From Alloascoidea africana (taxonomy: Eukaryota > Ascomycota > Alloascoideomycetes > Alloascoideales > Alloascoideaceae), in the NCBI GenBank assembly GCA_030581615.1, contig JAKTTT010000034.1, positions 62,001 through 126,000 of the forward strand: a stretch of DNA of 64,000 nucleotides, read 5' to 3'. The notes beneath the pieces are model-generated. The model saw nothing but the letters and a program-made list of their open reading frames with translations, searched no databases and was not told the origin of the DNA. A program made the position numbers and the translations under genes. Every line of letters begins with the position of its first letter. The first letter of the stretch is position 1. This document shows, one piece after another, positions 1 to 10,843 of this stretch.

Positions 1-78
1 CGGGGTCGTGGTGGAATGAGAGGTGGAAGAGGAGGATTTGGTGGAAGAGGTAGAGGACGAGGAAGCCGAGGTTTTTAA
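1..78 (+). CDS. C-terminal end of an RGG/RG-repeat protein (partial)
   Basis: The window opens inside a reading frame of 25 codons that ends at TAA (76-78). It is almost purely Arg and Gly with two Phe, a typical RGG tail ending in SRGF. Such tails bind RNA and are methylated on arginine. They end proteins such as the H/ACA snoRNP protein Gar1, Lsm4 and several RNA-binding proteins. Gar1 is a reasonable guess, but the tail alone cannot decide. The body of the protein lies outside the window. Confidence 0.7.
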   Translation, partial: RGRGGMRGGRGGFGGRGRGRGSRGF

Positions 79-223
79 AGCAGGATAGAGAGGAGAAAGG
101 GGGAAATAGTAAAACAAAGATAAGAGCGCAATTGTTAATTATGAAAGCAAGTCATTTTGTACATTAATTTTTCAACATTAAACAACACTTTACTTGGTGT
201 CCAATCATGTTTTCTGCTAATTA

Positions 224-972
224 TCATTCATCGTCAGAAGATTCCAGCTCGCTTTGTAGTAGGCTCACTCTGGGTTCCAGCTCTTCGTTATCTTCTAATA
301 CTTCTCTCTTGGTTAATCTGGGTAGAGCAATATCACAGACGCGTTCCTGTATCAGTAAATCGTCAACAAACTCGTCAACATGAGACAAATGCACACTCCC
401 ATCTGGACCTCTTATTCTTAGTTTTCTGTAGTCATTCAACAGTGGCTCCAAGTTTTTGTAAATTTCTATCGCTGGAAATGTCAGCCTTATGTAAAACGCA
501 GCAATCATGCTCAGATACTTGAAATCTGACTGTGTGAGATAAAGTAGAACTATATCGGTTTCCGGCTGTAGCTGAATCATTTTGAAAAGGAGGCAAAGGA
601 ATGGACTGGGTCTTTGGTTCGCATATTGGCCTCCAATTGTTTTGAGCTCTGCGGCTCTGTCACATAACGTGGCGGCTATCGGTGTCCTCTCCTGTTAATA
701 CTAGTCATAGGCATTTCATACTTCGTTTAACATACCATTCAATCCAAAACATCGTTCTTTCCAGTAAAGTGTCTCGAATATCCGCTCGCGGATGATTTTC
801 TCGATGAGGTAGGCTGGATTTACCTGGTGAACAGTTACTCCTCCTCGAACGACACCTTTAAAAAAAGACGGTCAGGTTTCAAACATAGAGTGATAAACAA
901 TATGGAAAACAGATACCGACCTCGTTCTATCGTGATGCCTTTATCTCGGTTGCTACGTTCTGTTTCGGACAT
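224..972 (-). CDS. PRP38: Pre-mRNA splicing factor Prp38, three exons
   Basis: Prp38 is a tri-snRNP protein needed to activate the spliceosome. My exon model is 972-921, 855-736 and 675-224, giving 207 aa. Exon 2 encodes the family start NPAYLIEKIIRERIFE..YWKERCFGL. Exon 3 continues with DRAAEL..IGG, RPSPFLCLLFKM and HVDEFVDDLL, then an acidic Ser/Asp tail. The protein is closest to the fission-yeast/animal type rather than the diverged S. cerevisiae one. Intron 2 (735-676) has donor GTATGT, branch TATTAAC and acceptor ATAG; a nearer AACAG would break the frame. Intron 1 is less certain: the only frame-compatible donor I see is GTCGGT at 920, with acceptor AAAG at 856. The gene lies 142 bp downstream of MRPL25 on the same strand. 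Confidence 0.88.
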
Positions 973-1114
973 GATGGTAGGATGACATGGGCAGAAGAAC
1001 AAGAGGTGTGTGTAAAGTTACAAGACTTGTAGATGATGGAATACGCAACAATATACTTAGTTAGGCTATTTACACAAAGCACATCTAATCGGCCATAAAA
1101 ATCGTAGGAGGCTA

Positions 1115-1708
1115 TCAACTCTTCCATCGAGCTTCTCTCTTGTGCTTCTTTTCCAGCTTCCTTTTATACCGAGCCTAGAAATCAGTTAGTAATAGTTCAA
1201 CCAAGATCCAGCACTGAAAAGCTTCAATAAACAGATTACTTACACCCTTGGCTTCAGCAAGGACCTCGTCAGCCTTGGCGATTCCATCAGCAATCTTTGC
1301 CTGTCTTTCCTCTCTGTTTCTCTCGTTCTTGTGTAATTTGAAAACCCTGGTTCCCTTCATAGGCTCCTTCTTTTCATATTTTTCCTCAAAGAATAGCTTC
1401 TTCAACGGCGGCAGAAAGGTTTCAACGCCATATCTAGCAGCCAATTTGTACAAGTCGCTCTGCCTTCTCAAACTGTAGACTGGCTGATGATATCTATTTG
1501 TAATAGGATGCTTGTTTGGAAGAAATGGATTTGCGTCCGGTGAATTTGTCAAAACAGGTTTATCTGCGTACTGTCTGTATGGAACCGGAGGGTATTGTTC
1601 AAAGAATCTGATCAGCTTCGGAGGCAGAGCCTTGAACGCATTAACGGCCTCATTCGAGCCACCGACGGCTGTCTTTGCAGCGTTGAGAATTCTCGGCGAT
1701 GGTCTCAT
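1115..1708 (-). CDS. MRPL25: Mitochondrial large-subunit ribosomal protein mL59 (MRPL25), two exons
   Basis: This is a structural protein of the mitochondrial 54S ribosomal subunit. The motifs ALPPKLIRFFEQYPPVPY, NPFLPNKHPITNRYH and PVYSLRRQSDLYKLA are hallmarks of the family. Exon 1 is 1708-1244 and exon 2 is 1174-1115. The intron has donor GTAAGT, a perfect TACTAAC-type branch and acceptor CTAG. Exon 2 adds a basic tail (ARYKRKLEKKHKREARWKS) and the protein is 174 aa. The frame is open upstream to 1753 but without ATG (a stop lies just before a TTG), so I start at the ATG at 1708. It is divergent from ARG8 over a 173 bp shared promoter. Confidence 0.88.
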
Positions 1709-1770
1709 ACTCGTCGTCTGTTCTGTGCTCAAAATGCCCGCAGTGGCCGCCAAAATTGGTCAGGAAGAAA

Positions 1771-1786
1771 TGAGTCATGTGACTCA
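1771..1786. promoter_or_regulatory. Paired inverted Gcn4-type sites between MRPL25 and ARG8
   Basis: The sequence reads TGAGTCA, TG, TGACTCA. Each heptamer matches the bZIP consensus TGASTCA bound by Gcn4/AP-1 family factors, and the pair forms a near-palindrome. It lies about 95 bp upstream of the ARG8 start codon and 63 bp upstream of MRPL25. Arginine-synthesis genes are known Gcn4 targets in yeasts, so control of ARG8 is a strong inference. Confidence 0.75.
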
Positions 1787-1881
1787 CACTATCTCGTCGT
1801 TTACCCGGCTCCGGGGGTGCCTTAAAATGCTGTGGAGAGTCTGGGAGAGAGAGACATAGCTTCTGGCTGCCCAACCCGACA

Positions 1882-3553
1882 ATGTTGACCAGAATACCCG
1901 TTCGAGTGATAGCTAGAGCGCATTCAGTCAAGTGCTTTTCTACCCTCAGCAGGGCACTGTCAGAGGTAAGTTTTCACTTTTTTTCAGTTTCAGCGTTGGC
2001 ATAGCAGTGGAGTGAAATTTTGATATGGTCCGACTCCCTACCATCGTTACCTCCAATTAGCCCTTGAGGAATCAAAAGATATTGACATTAGAGACTAATA
2101 CTGACCGCCAACATGGGTTTCAAATGATTGTCATTTGATTTTTCCTGTGTTAAAATTTTGTATATAGACTGATAAATCTGAGATTGGCACGTTGAGTCAT
2201 TCTGATCCAAACGAGTTGAGCCATTCTGCACAGTTCATTGCTTCGCACTCACCTTTTTGCGCAACGACCTATTCTCGCCCTCAAATTGTTCTTGAGAAAG
2301 CGAAAGGGGCTCATCTATGGGATCTAGAAGGCCGGGAGTTTATTGATTTCACTGCTGGAATTGCCGTTACTGCTCTGGGTCACTCTAATGATGAAATTGC
2401 CAAGATTTTATATGACCAGGCCTTAACCTTGATACATTCGAGTAACCTGTACCACAACTTGTGGACCGGAGAGCTCAGCAAATCGTTAATTGAGTCGACG
2501 TTAAAGTCCGGCGGAATGCAAAATGCAAGCCGTGTCTTTTTAGGAAATAGCGGGACGGAAGCCAACGAAGCCGCAATCAAGTTTGCTAGAAAATGGGGGT
2601 ATACCAAGGCTAAAGGTGAGCCAAATGTAAAGTATGAACTCATCACATTTAAGAACGCATTTCATGGAAGATCTTGTGGGTCTCTATCGGTAACTCCAAA
2701 TCCAAAATACCAAATGCCTTTTGCGCCGTTACTCCCCGGCGTTAGTGTTGCAGAGTTGAACAACCTCGACTCCGTCAAAAAGGTAATTAGCGACAAAACC
2801 TGCGGTATAATCGTCGAACCCATTCAAGGAGAAGGTGGAGTGAACATTGCAACAGAAGAGTTTTTGGTTGGCTTGAAAGCATTGGCAAATAAGCATAATG
2901 CTCTTTTGATATACGATGAAATACAATGTGGTTTGGGCCGATCAGGTCACCTTTGGGCCCATGGCTCTCTTCCGAAAGAGGCACATCCCGACATTCTTAC
3001 AATGGCTAAGGCACTAGGTAATGGATTCCCAATCGGAGCAACAATGATTACAGAAGAGGTTGAAAAGGTCCTAAAGGTTGGCGATCATGGAACTACTTAT
3101 GGTGGGAACCCACTTGGTGCTCGAATTGGACATTATGTTCTTTCACAAGTTTCCGATCCCCATTTCTTGGAAGATGTGGACACCAAGTCTAATGTTTTCA
3201 CGTCTAGATTTGACACCTTCAGTAAAAAGTATCCAGGGGTTGTCGTTGAACATCGTGGCAAAGGCCTTCTACTTGGTCTGCAAATACACCAAGATGTCGA
3301 CGTCAATCAAATCATCGACGAGGCAAGGCAAAGGGGATTAATTGTGATCAGTGCTGGAAACAACACCCTCAGGTTTGTTCCTGCTTTGAACATTGAAACA
3401 AGTGTCATCGAAGAGGGATTGGACAAACTTGAAGCTGCAATTGAAGCTGTTGCTGGTAAATCCAAAGCACAGACAGACGGAAACACTGAAACTGTAAAAA
3501 CTGCTGACCAAAAAGCCGAGCCAAAGACTGCAGAAACACCAAAAGAGAAATAA
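1882..3553 (+). CDS. ARG8: Acetylornithine aminotransferase, mitochondrial (Arg8), two exons
   Basis: Arg8 is a class-III PLP aminotransferase that makes N-acetylornithine in the mitochondrial matrix, a step in arginine synthesis. Exon 1 (1882-1965) encodes 28 residues rich in Arg, Ser and hydrophobics with no acid before the last residue, a typical mitochondrial presequence. Intron 1966-2167 has donor GTAAGT, branch-like ATACTGAC and acceptor ATATAG. Exon 2 is 2168-3553, giving 489 aa. Family motifs include DFTAGIAVTALGH, NSGTEANEAAIKFAR, FHGRS, EPIQGEGG and YDEIQCGLGR. The PLP lysine lies in TMAKALGNGFPIGA. The C-terminus carries about 35 extra Lys/Thr/Glu-rich residues of unknown role. Confidence 0.93.
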
Positions 3554-3896
3554 ATTCTGCTAGCCATATAGGATATAGACTTAGAAACTTTTTTTGTATA
3601 TCGTCGGTGTCAAGTATGTATTTAGTTTTATCGCATCTACATGTTTTAGTCCAGTATCAGATCATGCCAAACATCTTATTATTACCAAGCATTTGAAGAT
3701 CAAAAAGTTAAAGAACTAAAAAACGATGCTAATGATGATTCGCTAGAGCTGTATTTAACATGGCTACTATTTGTTGTCATGTTTTCTTAAACAAAAGAAC
3801 AAAATAATGGTAAAAAAAGGGTCCTTTTGATAAATTTGGATAAGTCTGGGTGGATTCAATGCGTAAGGGAGATGTTGTTTTTGACCACTTCTGGTT
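3554..3896. other. Convergent 3' region between ARG8 and the VNX1-type gene
   Basis: This is AT-rich DNA between two converging genes. It holds T- and A-runs and ATAT elements that could serve as polyadenylation signals. No gene is seen. Confidence 0.6.
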
Positions 3897-6800
3897 CTAA
3901 AATTGGTTCACCAAGAACCTATTGGTCAAAGAAAGTGATTCGCCGTCCTCGATTACTCCAGTAAAGTAAAAACCAGTCAGAACAACAAGGTAGATCAATA
4001 CCAAAATCGAACCTTTGAAGTAGTTACTTTTACCCTCGGCGTAGATATACGTGAAAAGGAAAACGCTCATAATGCATGCAATAACGTCCCATCTTGTAAA
4101 AATCAGCGTGAATAGATTTTCCGAAATGCCTACACCTGGAGAGTATCGAAATATAATCCAAGCTGAGTATACCACCAGAGCAGGAATCTGTAGTAAACAA
4201 ACCTGCAAAGCGTAAGCGGTGCCGATTTCCATTGAAAGTGCAATATTTCCATACATTGCGAATGAAATAGCGTTAAGAAACTCGGTGGTATTCGGAACTA
4301 AGGCAAAAATTGTCAGTCCCACAAACCGGTGGTTTAGCGGATATTTCTCTAAAACGGCGTCAACCGTATCAACCAGAATCTCGGCAATGATGGCGTAAAG
4401 AACCGTTGCTCCAAGCAAAATGATTGAGGATTTGAGCCTCGACCAGTTAGGCGCATCATGACCTCCAGCAGACTCCTGTGGTGGTGGAGCAGCAGCAGGA
4501 GCGATAGCAGGTGAAGGGAGTGGCTGATTCATCCCCCCTACACTGCCTGTTTGCTGAGGTAAAACATCAGGAGACAGTGGATCTAATCTGGGCGAAGGTG
4601 CAGCGTGTTTGCCTCCAAGGATCGAAGACCGACGGTTCAGTTTCTGGTGATCCGCTACTGCACTGCTGTGGGAGATCTCATGAAGTAGTTGATGAGCAGC
4701 AGATGGCTTGTGACTGAGATTCGCGACAGAAGCCCTAGGCTGCACGTCAGCACTTGTTGGTGTCTGCCAAATTAAAGCAGCGTGAGTGCGAAGAGTGAAC
4801 CATAAACCAATACAGTACGACAAAAACAACAAAATGGCGCAAAAATAGCTGAAAGGCCTGACAAAGTTCATATAGAGCGTATCCAGGGCTAGAGGCACCT
4901 GGAAAAAATGGCATCTCTGACATCCAGTAAAGTTGGCATCTGTTTCAGCACAAGGCACGCACTGAATTTCATAGGTGCCATAAATTTCGTAGAACAGAGT
5001 CGGTGTAAAAGTTCCAACAACGGCAAAAAGAAGCATAGTTGAACTAACACCGGCTGATCTGGGATTGTATCTTTGTGTCTTTCTTCTAATCGCACCTGCA
5101 CACATGGACAAGCCAGGAAGCAGTAAAACGGCACCCAAAATACTTCCAATGATACTTCCTTCAACAATTTGTGATTTTTCTTGGGAAAGCGCAACACAGT
5201 ACAAAAACACTTCAACAACAGTTGAAAAAAATGCATTAATAGCTGCACCCACACCCATTGAAGACTGGGCAGAAATAGACGCCACTGCTTGGCCAATGAA
5301 GTATGCCAAAGGAACCACAGAAGCCAAGCTCATCAAAAATATACTATTAGAGTTTGTTAGAGGAGATTCCCACTTCAGCGTTTCCTTAAGCACGAAATAG
5401 TCGAAGACGACAAAGAGCACTGGGAACATTAAATTAATAAGGATGATATTTGTTCCATCAACAGTGTACTTGTAGTATCTCCAACCAAAAGCCCTAAAAG
5501 TGCATAAAAGAATAGGATCGTCCCCGATAGAAGATCTCGAAGATCTGAATTTCAATGCAAGCGGATGTCTTCGGATATGATATGAAAGCGTGCTAAGAAC
5601 CTTTGCCATTGGTATTGAAAATACCCCGAGCCAGCAGATGAACCATATCGTGGTCATTAAGGGCAGCGTAGTAATGTAAAACCAAATATAAAAAATAAGT
5701 CTTCCCAATGTCCATTCTCCTCTTCCGAATAATCTTCTCTTGCGGATTGCACTAAGGCTGAGGCTACTATCAAGGGCATCCAGCGCGTCAGACGATCCTA
5801 TCCGGTCGTTATTTGCAAGTGTTGTGGTTTCACTCAGAGCACTGCGGATTCTTTTCTTTTTCTGAGCCCTTGAGGGAGGACCAAAGAACAGTCTCCCGGC
5901 CTCTAAGAGATCATTTGCTCGCCAAGATTCATATTCGCGAATAGATCTCCCTTCCCCAACGTCTTCAAGCATATAATTTTCATCCTGATTCAGCTGGATG
6001 ACTTTGCCAAAGGGAAATAACAAATAAGTAGAAAGCCTGAATAAGAAAGTGCCATATTCACATGAAGATTGACTCCAAAAGAACAGAACGTTCAAAATCA
6101 ATGATCCCAAAACACAGGGTATAAAAAGAATTAAACCGGCAGTTAAGGTCCAAATGGCATACCCAAGCTTAACACTCCAGTCAAGCTTTTGTCCTACAGA
6201 AGGAGTTGAATGAATATCACTCTCTGCGGCTTTTTGCACAGACCGAATTTTCTTGTACAAAGCAGGTTTCCAGATTCGGATACCAAAAGGATGTGTAGTG
6301 TTAATGGCATCCTGCCTTTCCCTTAAAGTGAATGTCTCCACGCTGGAAATGCTCTCACTGTCATCATTATTCACATCATCGTCATCATCGTCATCATCGT
6401 CATCCCCATTTTGCGCATCGTTTCCGTCTTCATATGCAGTCTCGTCAATACCTCCAGTCTCACGTTCTTCTTGAGGTGCTGGGGAATTAAGAGCTTCAGT
6501 ATCTACTAGTCCTTCTTCGCCGGCTTCTAAAGGATCCACATGGTGTTTCTGAACCAGAGCGTCAATTATTGCATTATGGGGATGCTCAGAATCTCCTTCT
6601 TCCTTTACTTGGCCCAATCCACCCGCCGTATGCCGAGGCGGTTCTTGTGACGGACCGAGTGAAAAAGATACGAGTCTCTCACCCCGCTCTCGGTCTCCGT
6701 CTCTTGTTTCTTTAGGGGATAAAACTAAACGTTCAGATTCTCTTTCTTTGCCTTTCTTTGACTTCCTTGTCTTTGGCCTCAGTTCAGGAGTATAATTTCC

Positions 6801-7286
6801 CAGATAATCCTGAAGCAAATCTGCTTCTACTTCGTCTTCATTATCATCAACAGAAAACACGTATCGTTTTTTCCCTGAGGTTGAGTGCCTCACCTGGGAT
6901 GTTGACACATTTTGTGATCCAGAAACATGACCAGGCAGCACGAGTGATGAATGCGAGGGAAACGAGTCAAGCTTAGGCCTTGACTTAAGCTTCTTGCCTT
7001 GGTGCTGTTGTTGGGTGGCCTGCCCCGAGACTTGGGGGGAAACGGGGTGAAGAATCGGAGAAGAGGCTGGGCGCAATTGAGATCCAGAGCCAAGAAGCGG
7101 AGGAGTCTGAGTCGCCGAGCCTGAAGCAGCTGGTGAAGCTGAAGTATTGGCAACCCATGACGAAGATGATGTAATGTTTACCTGCTCGGCAGGCGAGATG
7201 GGTGCAGTCTGAGGCTGCTTTTGCGATATCATAACATATTGCCTTGCCCTGGCCCTATCTTTATCGGGATCTGGGGAGGAAGACAT
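3897..7286 (-). CDS. VNX1: Vacuolar monovalent cation/H+ antiporter of the Vnx1 (CAX-like) type
   Basis: This is a member of the calcium/proton exchanger superfamily. S. cerevisiae Vnx1 exchanges Na+/K+ for H+ at the vacuole. The protein is 1129 aa, longer than the roughly 900 aa usual in yeast. Residues 1-330 are disordered, rich in Ser, Pro, Gln and Glu, with an Asp run near residues 295-305. The first membrane segment is near 375-404 and many more follow. A second hydrophilic loop around 860-930 separates the two exchanger halves. The conserved alpha-repeat motif PNTTEFLNAISFAMYGN lies near residues 996-1012. The ATG at 7286 is the first in frame. The Vnx1 assignment over other CAX-like proteins rests on size and the long N-terminal domain. 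Confidence 0.85.
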   Translation of the reverse strand: MSSSPDPDKDRARARQYVMISQKQPQTAPISPAEQVNITSSSSWVANTSASPAASGSATQTPPLLGSGSQLRPASSPILHPVSPQVSGQATQQQHQGKKLKSRPKLDSFPSHSSLVLPGHVSGSQNVSTSQVRHSTSGKKRYVFSVDDNEDEVEADLLQDYLGNYTPELRPKTRKSKKGKERESERLVLSPKETRDGDRERGERLVSFSLGPSQEPPRHTAGGLGQVKEEGDSEHPHNAIIDALVQKHHVDPLEAGEEGLVDTEALNSPAPQEERETGGIDETAYEDGNDAQNGDDDDDDDDDDVNNDDSESISSVETFTLRERQDAINTTHPFGIRIWKPALYKKIRSVQKAAESDIHSTPSVGQKLDWSVKLGYAIWTLTAGLILFIPCVLGSLILNVLFFWSQSSCEYGTFLFRLSTYLLFPFGKVIQLNQDENYMLEDVGEGRSIREYESWRANDLLEAGRLFFGPPSRAQKKKRIRSALSETTTLANNDRIGSSDALDALDSSLSLSAIRKRRLFGRGEWTLGRLIFYIWFYITTLPLMTTIWFICWLGVFSIPMAKVLSTLSYHIRRHPLALKFRSSRSSIGDDPILLCTFRAFGWRYYKYTVDGTNIILINLMFPVLFVVFDYFVLKETLKWESPLTNSNSIFLMSLASVVPLAYFIGQAVASISAQSSMGVGAAINAFFSTVVEVFLYCVALSQEKSQIVEGSIIGSILGAVLLLPGLSMCAGAIRRKTQRYNPRSAGVSSTMLLFAVVGTFTPTLFYEIYGTYEIQCVPCAETDANFTGCQRCHFFQVPLALDTLYMNFVRPFSYFCAILLFLSYCIGLWFTLRTHAALIWQTPTSADVQPRASVANLSHKPSAAHQLLHEISHSSAVADHQKLNRRSSILGGKHAAPSPRLDPLSPDVLPQQTGSVGGMNQPLPSPAIAPAAAPPPQESAGGHDAPNWSRLKSSIILLGATVLYAIIAEILVDTVDAVLEKYPLNHRFVGLTIFALVPNTTEFLNAISFAMYGNIALSMEIGTAYALQVCLLQIPALVVYSAWIIFRYSPGVGISENLFTLIFTRWDVIACIMSVFLFTYIYAEGKSNYFKGSILVLIYLVVLTGFYFTGVIEDGESLSLTNRFLVNQF

Positions 7287-8286
7287 AGGGGATTCACTCT
7301 TTGAAAGATGGTGGGTGGGTAAAGAAGAAGGAATTATGTGTGCAGCACCGATCCAACATGGATGGATGAGCTTGCGCTAGGAATGGAACCGGCAAGAGGT
7401 TAGCGACCGGGGAACATTGGGTACCGGTACACAAATTACCCCGAATCATAACGATGTATTTGGATCAATCTTTGCAATTTAAAAGAAGATTCTTATTTTT
7501 TATTTGCCACGCGAGCTCTTTCAATAGTGCGCGTTTGCGTTAGTCTTTGTTGCTTTTCTTTTACTGTTTTGTTCACTAATAGCTGTATGGCGTGGTTTCT
7601 TTAGTCTCTCTACCACATTCTGACTTCTCCATGGCAACGCTGAAGACCTGGGACTATTCTGCCAGTGAAGTAAATAATAGAATGATAATAACTGTTAGCA
7701 CGAGCCACTTGAGTAGAGAGCTCAATTGATATGGAAATAGAAGAAGGCAGTTATGGTATATTTTGCAAGTTCCTGCTCTTCTATTACTTGATGAAATTGA
7801 GTTCAACTGTGTAGAAACAGCAATCGGCAGAAGCCAGTGCGCATGAAATTCCCCAATAAACACGTTGTAGAGTCGAGGAGAACTTAGATTATATTGTAAC
7901 AGTAGCTAGATTAGTTGATTTCTCCCTCAAGAAGCTGTTTGACTAGTTTCTTATTGGCTGTCTGCAAATTGTTTCACACGTTAACGGAATCCTTTCAAAT
8001 ACGTGGACCAGTCCCTATTGTCCAAGCCCACGTTTTATCAATTGATTCTATCACTCGCAGCAGTTTTACAGGATTAAATCATATCAAACTTAGCGAGAAG
8101 ATTAATCGTCTAGTGATGACCTATATGCTATGGGCATATAAGCTAAAACTAGTGGCGGATTTAGTTTTTCATCCGACCCTTCACTTTTCGTTTACGAGTA
8201 CAACACGTAGAAAGTCAGGATCTATTATTCCCTGCAGACCAATAACAAAGGATAGTGGGCAGCATGTATCTCTACCCAGGATATTC
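7287..8286. other. Intergenic region upstream of the VNX1-type gene
   Basis: This 1 kb of AT-rich DNA lies between the antiporter start and the dynein intermediate chain stop, so it should hold the antiporter promoter. A short direct repeat of GGTACCGGTAC type is near 7420-7433. I see no convincing gene. Confidence 0.5.
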
Positions 8287-10843
8287 TCAAAACAATCCAA
8301 ACTGTTCTTGACTACTAATAACCTTTGACAGCTTTTGCCAGTTTTCACCATTGGAGGCAGAAAGCTCATTGAAGTTAACATCAAACAAAGTCACCACACC
8401 ATTTTCTCCACCGACCGCAAGCTGGTTTCCAGTAGTCTTCTCCCAGTGTAGTTTATTCAGAGCGTTTCCACCTTCAAAGCCACCTTTAGCTGTTCCATCA
8501 GAAGCACCACCCCGCCTTGAAGATTTTTCACGGAGATACTGAAGGTGAGAGTAATTGGGACGGGTTGTAAAGATTGGTGTTTCGGAATCCTTTAGCAAAT
8601 CCCATACTTCGACCATCCCTGATCCATCAACGCATGCCCAAACCCCTGGTAGTTGTGGATTCCATGAGACATCAAAAATTGTGTCATCACGGTAAAACTG
8701 CATCAATGGCGTTATCTGTTCTGATTTTGCATTTGGATTGAGAAGCGAAACGGCACTTGAACCTCCTCCAACACCTCCAAGTTGTCCTGAAGATGGATGG
8801 TGGTTCATCAAAGAATGGCCCAGCTCTGATAACCTTGATGAAGAAGTAGACATGGATTTCGAGCTTGTGGAACTAAAACCCTTATCATTAAAATGGCTTG
8901 TTCTCCACAGCTTGACGCTCCAATCATAACCACAACTGAGTACCAAATCGTTGTACTTCAGCCTCAACTGCTCATGCCCGCCAGGCCCATTAAAGCTATA
9001 GATGTGATTAGTATTGGGATGAAAGTCAATCTTTGTAACTGGGCCCATATGGCCATGGTAGACCCCACGCCAATCCACACCTGCCCTGGCTCCAGCCTGG
9101 TCAAATCTATTGCACTGATAAATATTCCCATCTTCAGTGCCCACTAGGAAACAATTGTTATCCGAGTTCATTATTCCCAGTGTCAAAGGCGCCAAATCAT
9201 CGTACACGGTTGGAGGAATAGCTTTCAGATGTAGTTGCTCCTGCGGTGTAGCGAGCAGGTCCGAGGCCCATGTGCATACTGTCCCATCTGTGGAGGCAGT
9301 TATGATACCATTTGCAGCAGAATTCGTTGTGGCTGCCGTAGAAGAAAGATTTATGTTTAAAAGACCAAAAACAGGATGTGTATGTCCAGCTTCATTTAAT
9401 GGTGACCTTAATACCGGAGTCTTCGAAGTGTTGTTATCAAGCCTCATATCCCATACAAAAATCTGTCCAGAATAACCTCCACCGAAAATAATCGGTTGAT
9501 TCGTTGCAAAACTTGCAGAGAGGATGTCAGTCTCTGCTGTAAACACGTACTCTGGACGTGTTCTCATATGCTGATTCCAGACTTGTACAACTCCTTTGGG
9601 CTCGTTCATCGACTGTTTTGCATGGCTGAATGAAGCGAGAATCAGTTCGGGATACTTGAAGGACCAGTCCAAACTTGTTACTGATCTTCGTGAAGACCAT
9701 TTATTGGAATAGAATAGAGCTGTCTGTTTCAAAATCGAATTTGCCTGATTACTTGGATGTCCAGGATGTAGGTCTTGCTCTAACCCTTCCTCTGTGGTAC
9801 TCTGGTTTTGGAATTTTGTGTTGTAGTCTGTCAAGATATCATAATCGCTCTCCAATGCTCTTTCCACAACCTTTAACGACTTGTCAAAGAACCGGACAAA
9901 TTTTTCATCATTTAAAACCGAATCTTCATCATTTTCTCCTTCTTTTACCTCTTCGTTCAGATCCTCCCCTCGTTGAGCTCCTTGACTTGGTGATAACTCA
10001 GCTGATCCTATATCGTCGCTTCCTTTTTCTTCAGTACTTTTAGTCCCACTGGGAGGAGACCGTTGTATCCTAATAGGTCTTCCAGTACCCTTTTCGTTCA
10101 TTCTTTTCAAGCTCCTTTCCAGTGCTGAATACTTCATTTCGTACTCGGCTTCGATCTTTTTTCTTAATTCTTTTTCTAGCTTCAAAGCAATTAGATCTTT
10201 ATCCTCTTCATCAGGAACACTATCATCTTCATCGGTTTGTATTGATTTCCCATAGGTAAGGATCTCAGGCTTTATAGTTTGCGTCGGAATAGGAACCACA
10301 GTTGATTCCGTCTGCGTTAAATCCTCCTTTTTTGATTCTTCATCAGTCCTAGCATCCTCAGCCAGTACTGTCTGAACTGCTACAGATACGTATTCGCTAA
10401 AAACATGGTTAGTAACAGCACCATTGGGAATTCAAGTAAATTAAAAAAAAGTATTTATACTTACTGGGAAGGAATTGCTGTAGGGCTGCCTGATGATGGA
10501 TCAAGTGAAGAAGGTCCAATAATCCGTTTAACCAAGTCATCTACATTCCCACCTCTCATTCGCGGCGAGGAGATCTGTTTCCGGTTAAAAAAAACCACTC
10601 AAAATTCAAAGAGCTACTCATTGATGTATTATCTTTTTATCACTTTCGATATTCGCTTCTAGAAAGACATACCCTGCTGGGAACTGACGAGCCACCTGGT
10701 GATAGTGAATTACCAGACTGATCCCCTTTCTCTGCAAACAGCTGACTGTTTCGCTCGCGTTTCTCTCGCTTGGCCTTCAGGGCCTCTAACCGCCTCCGCT
10801 TTTCTAAAAGCTCCTCAGATCTATCAAGAAGCCTAGATGACAT
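8287..10843 (-). CDS. PAC11: Cytoplasmic dynein intermediate chain (Pac11 type), three exons
   Basis: This subunit links the dynein motor to dynactin and light chains for nuclear and spindle movement. Exons are 10843-10673, 10574-10465 and 10396-8287, giving 796 aa. Donors are GTATGT and GTAAGT; the second intron has a perfect TACTAAC branch. Exon 1 encodes the family N-terminus: a charged helix with EELLEKRRRLEALKAKREKRER. Linker residues 94-150 hold QT dipeptides at 102, 122, 133 and 147, including KSIQTDE, which resemble light-chain (Dyn2/LC8) binding motifs. The C-terminal part is a WD40 propeller (SLDWSFKYPELILASF, QIFVWDMR, VEVWDLL). The gene would be mis-annotated without the two small 5' exons, since the main frame lacks a good ATG. 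Confidence 0.88.

Noticed and set aside
1709-1753. Longer MRPL25 start at a TTG codon
   Set aside because: TTG initiation is not expected in a yeast nuclear gene, and a clean ATG follows at 1708.
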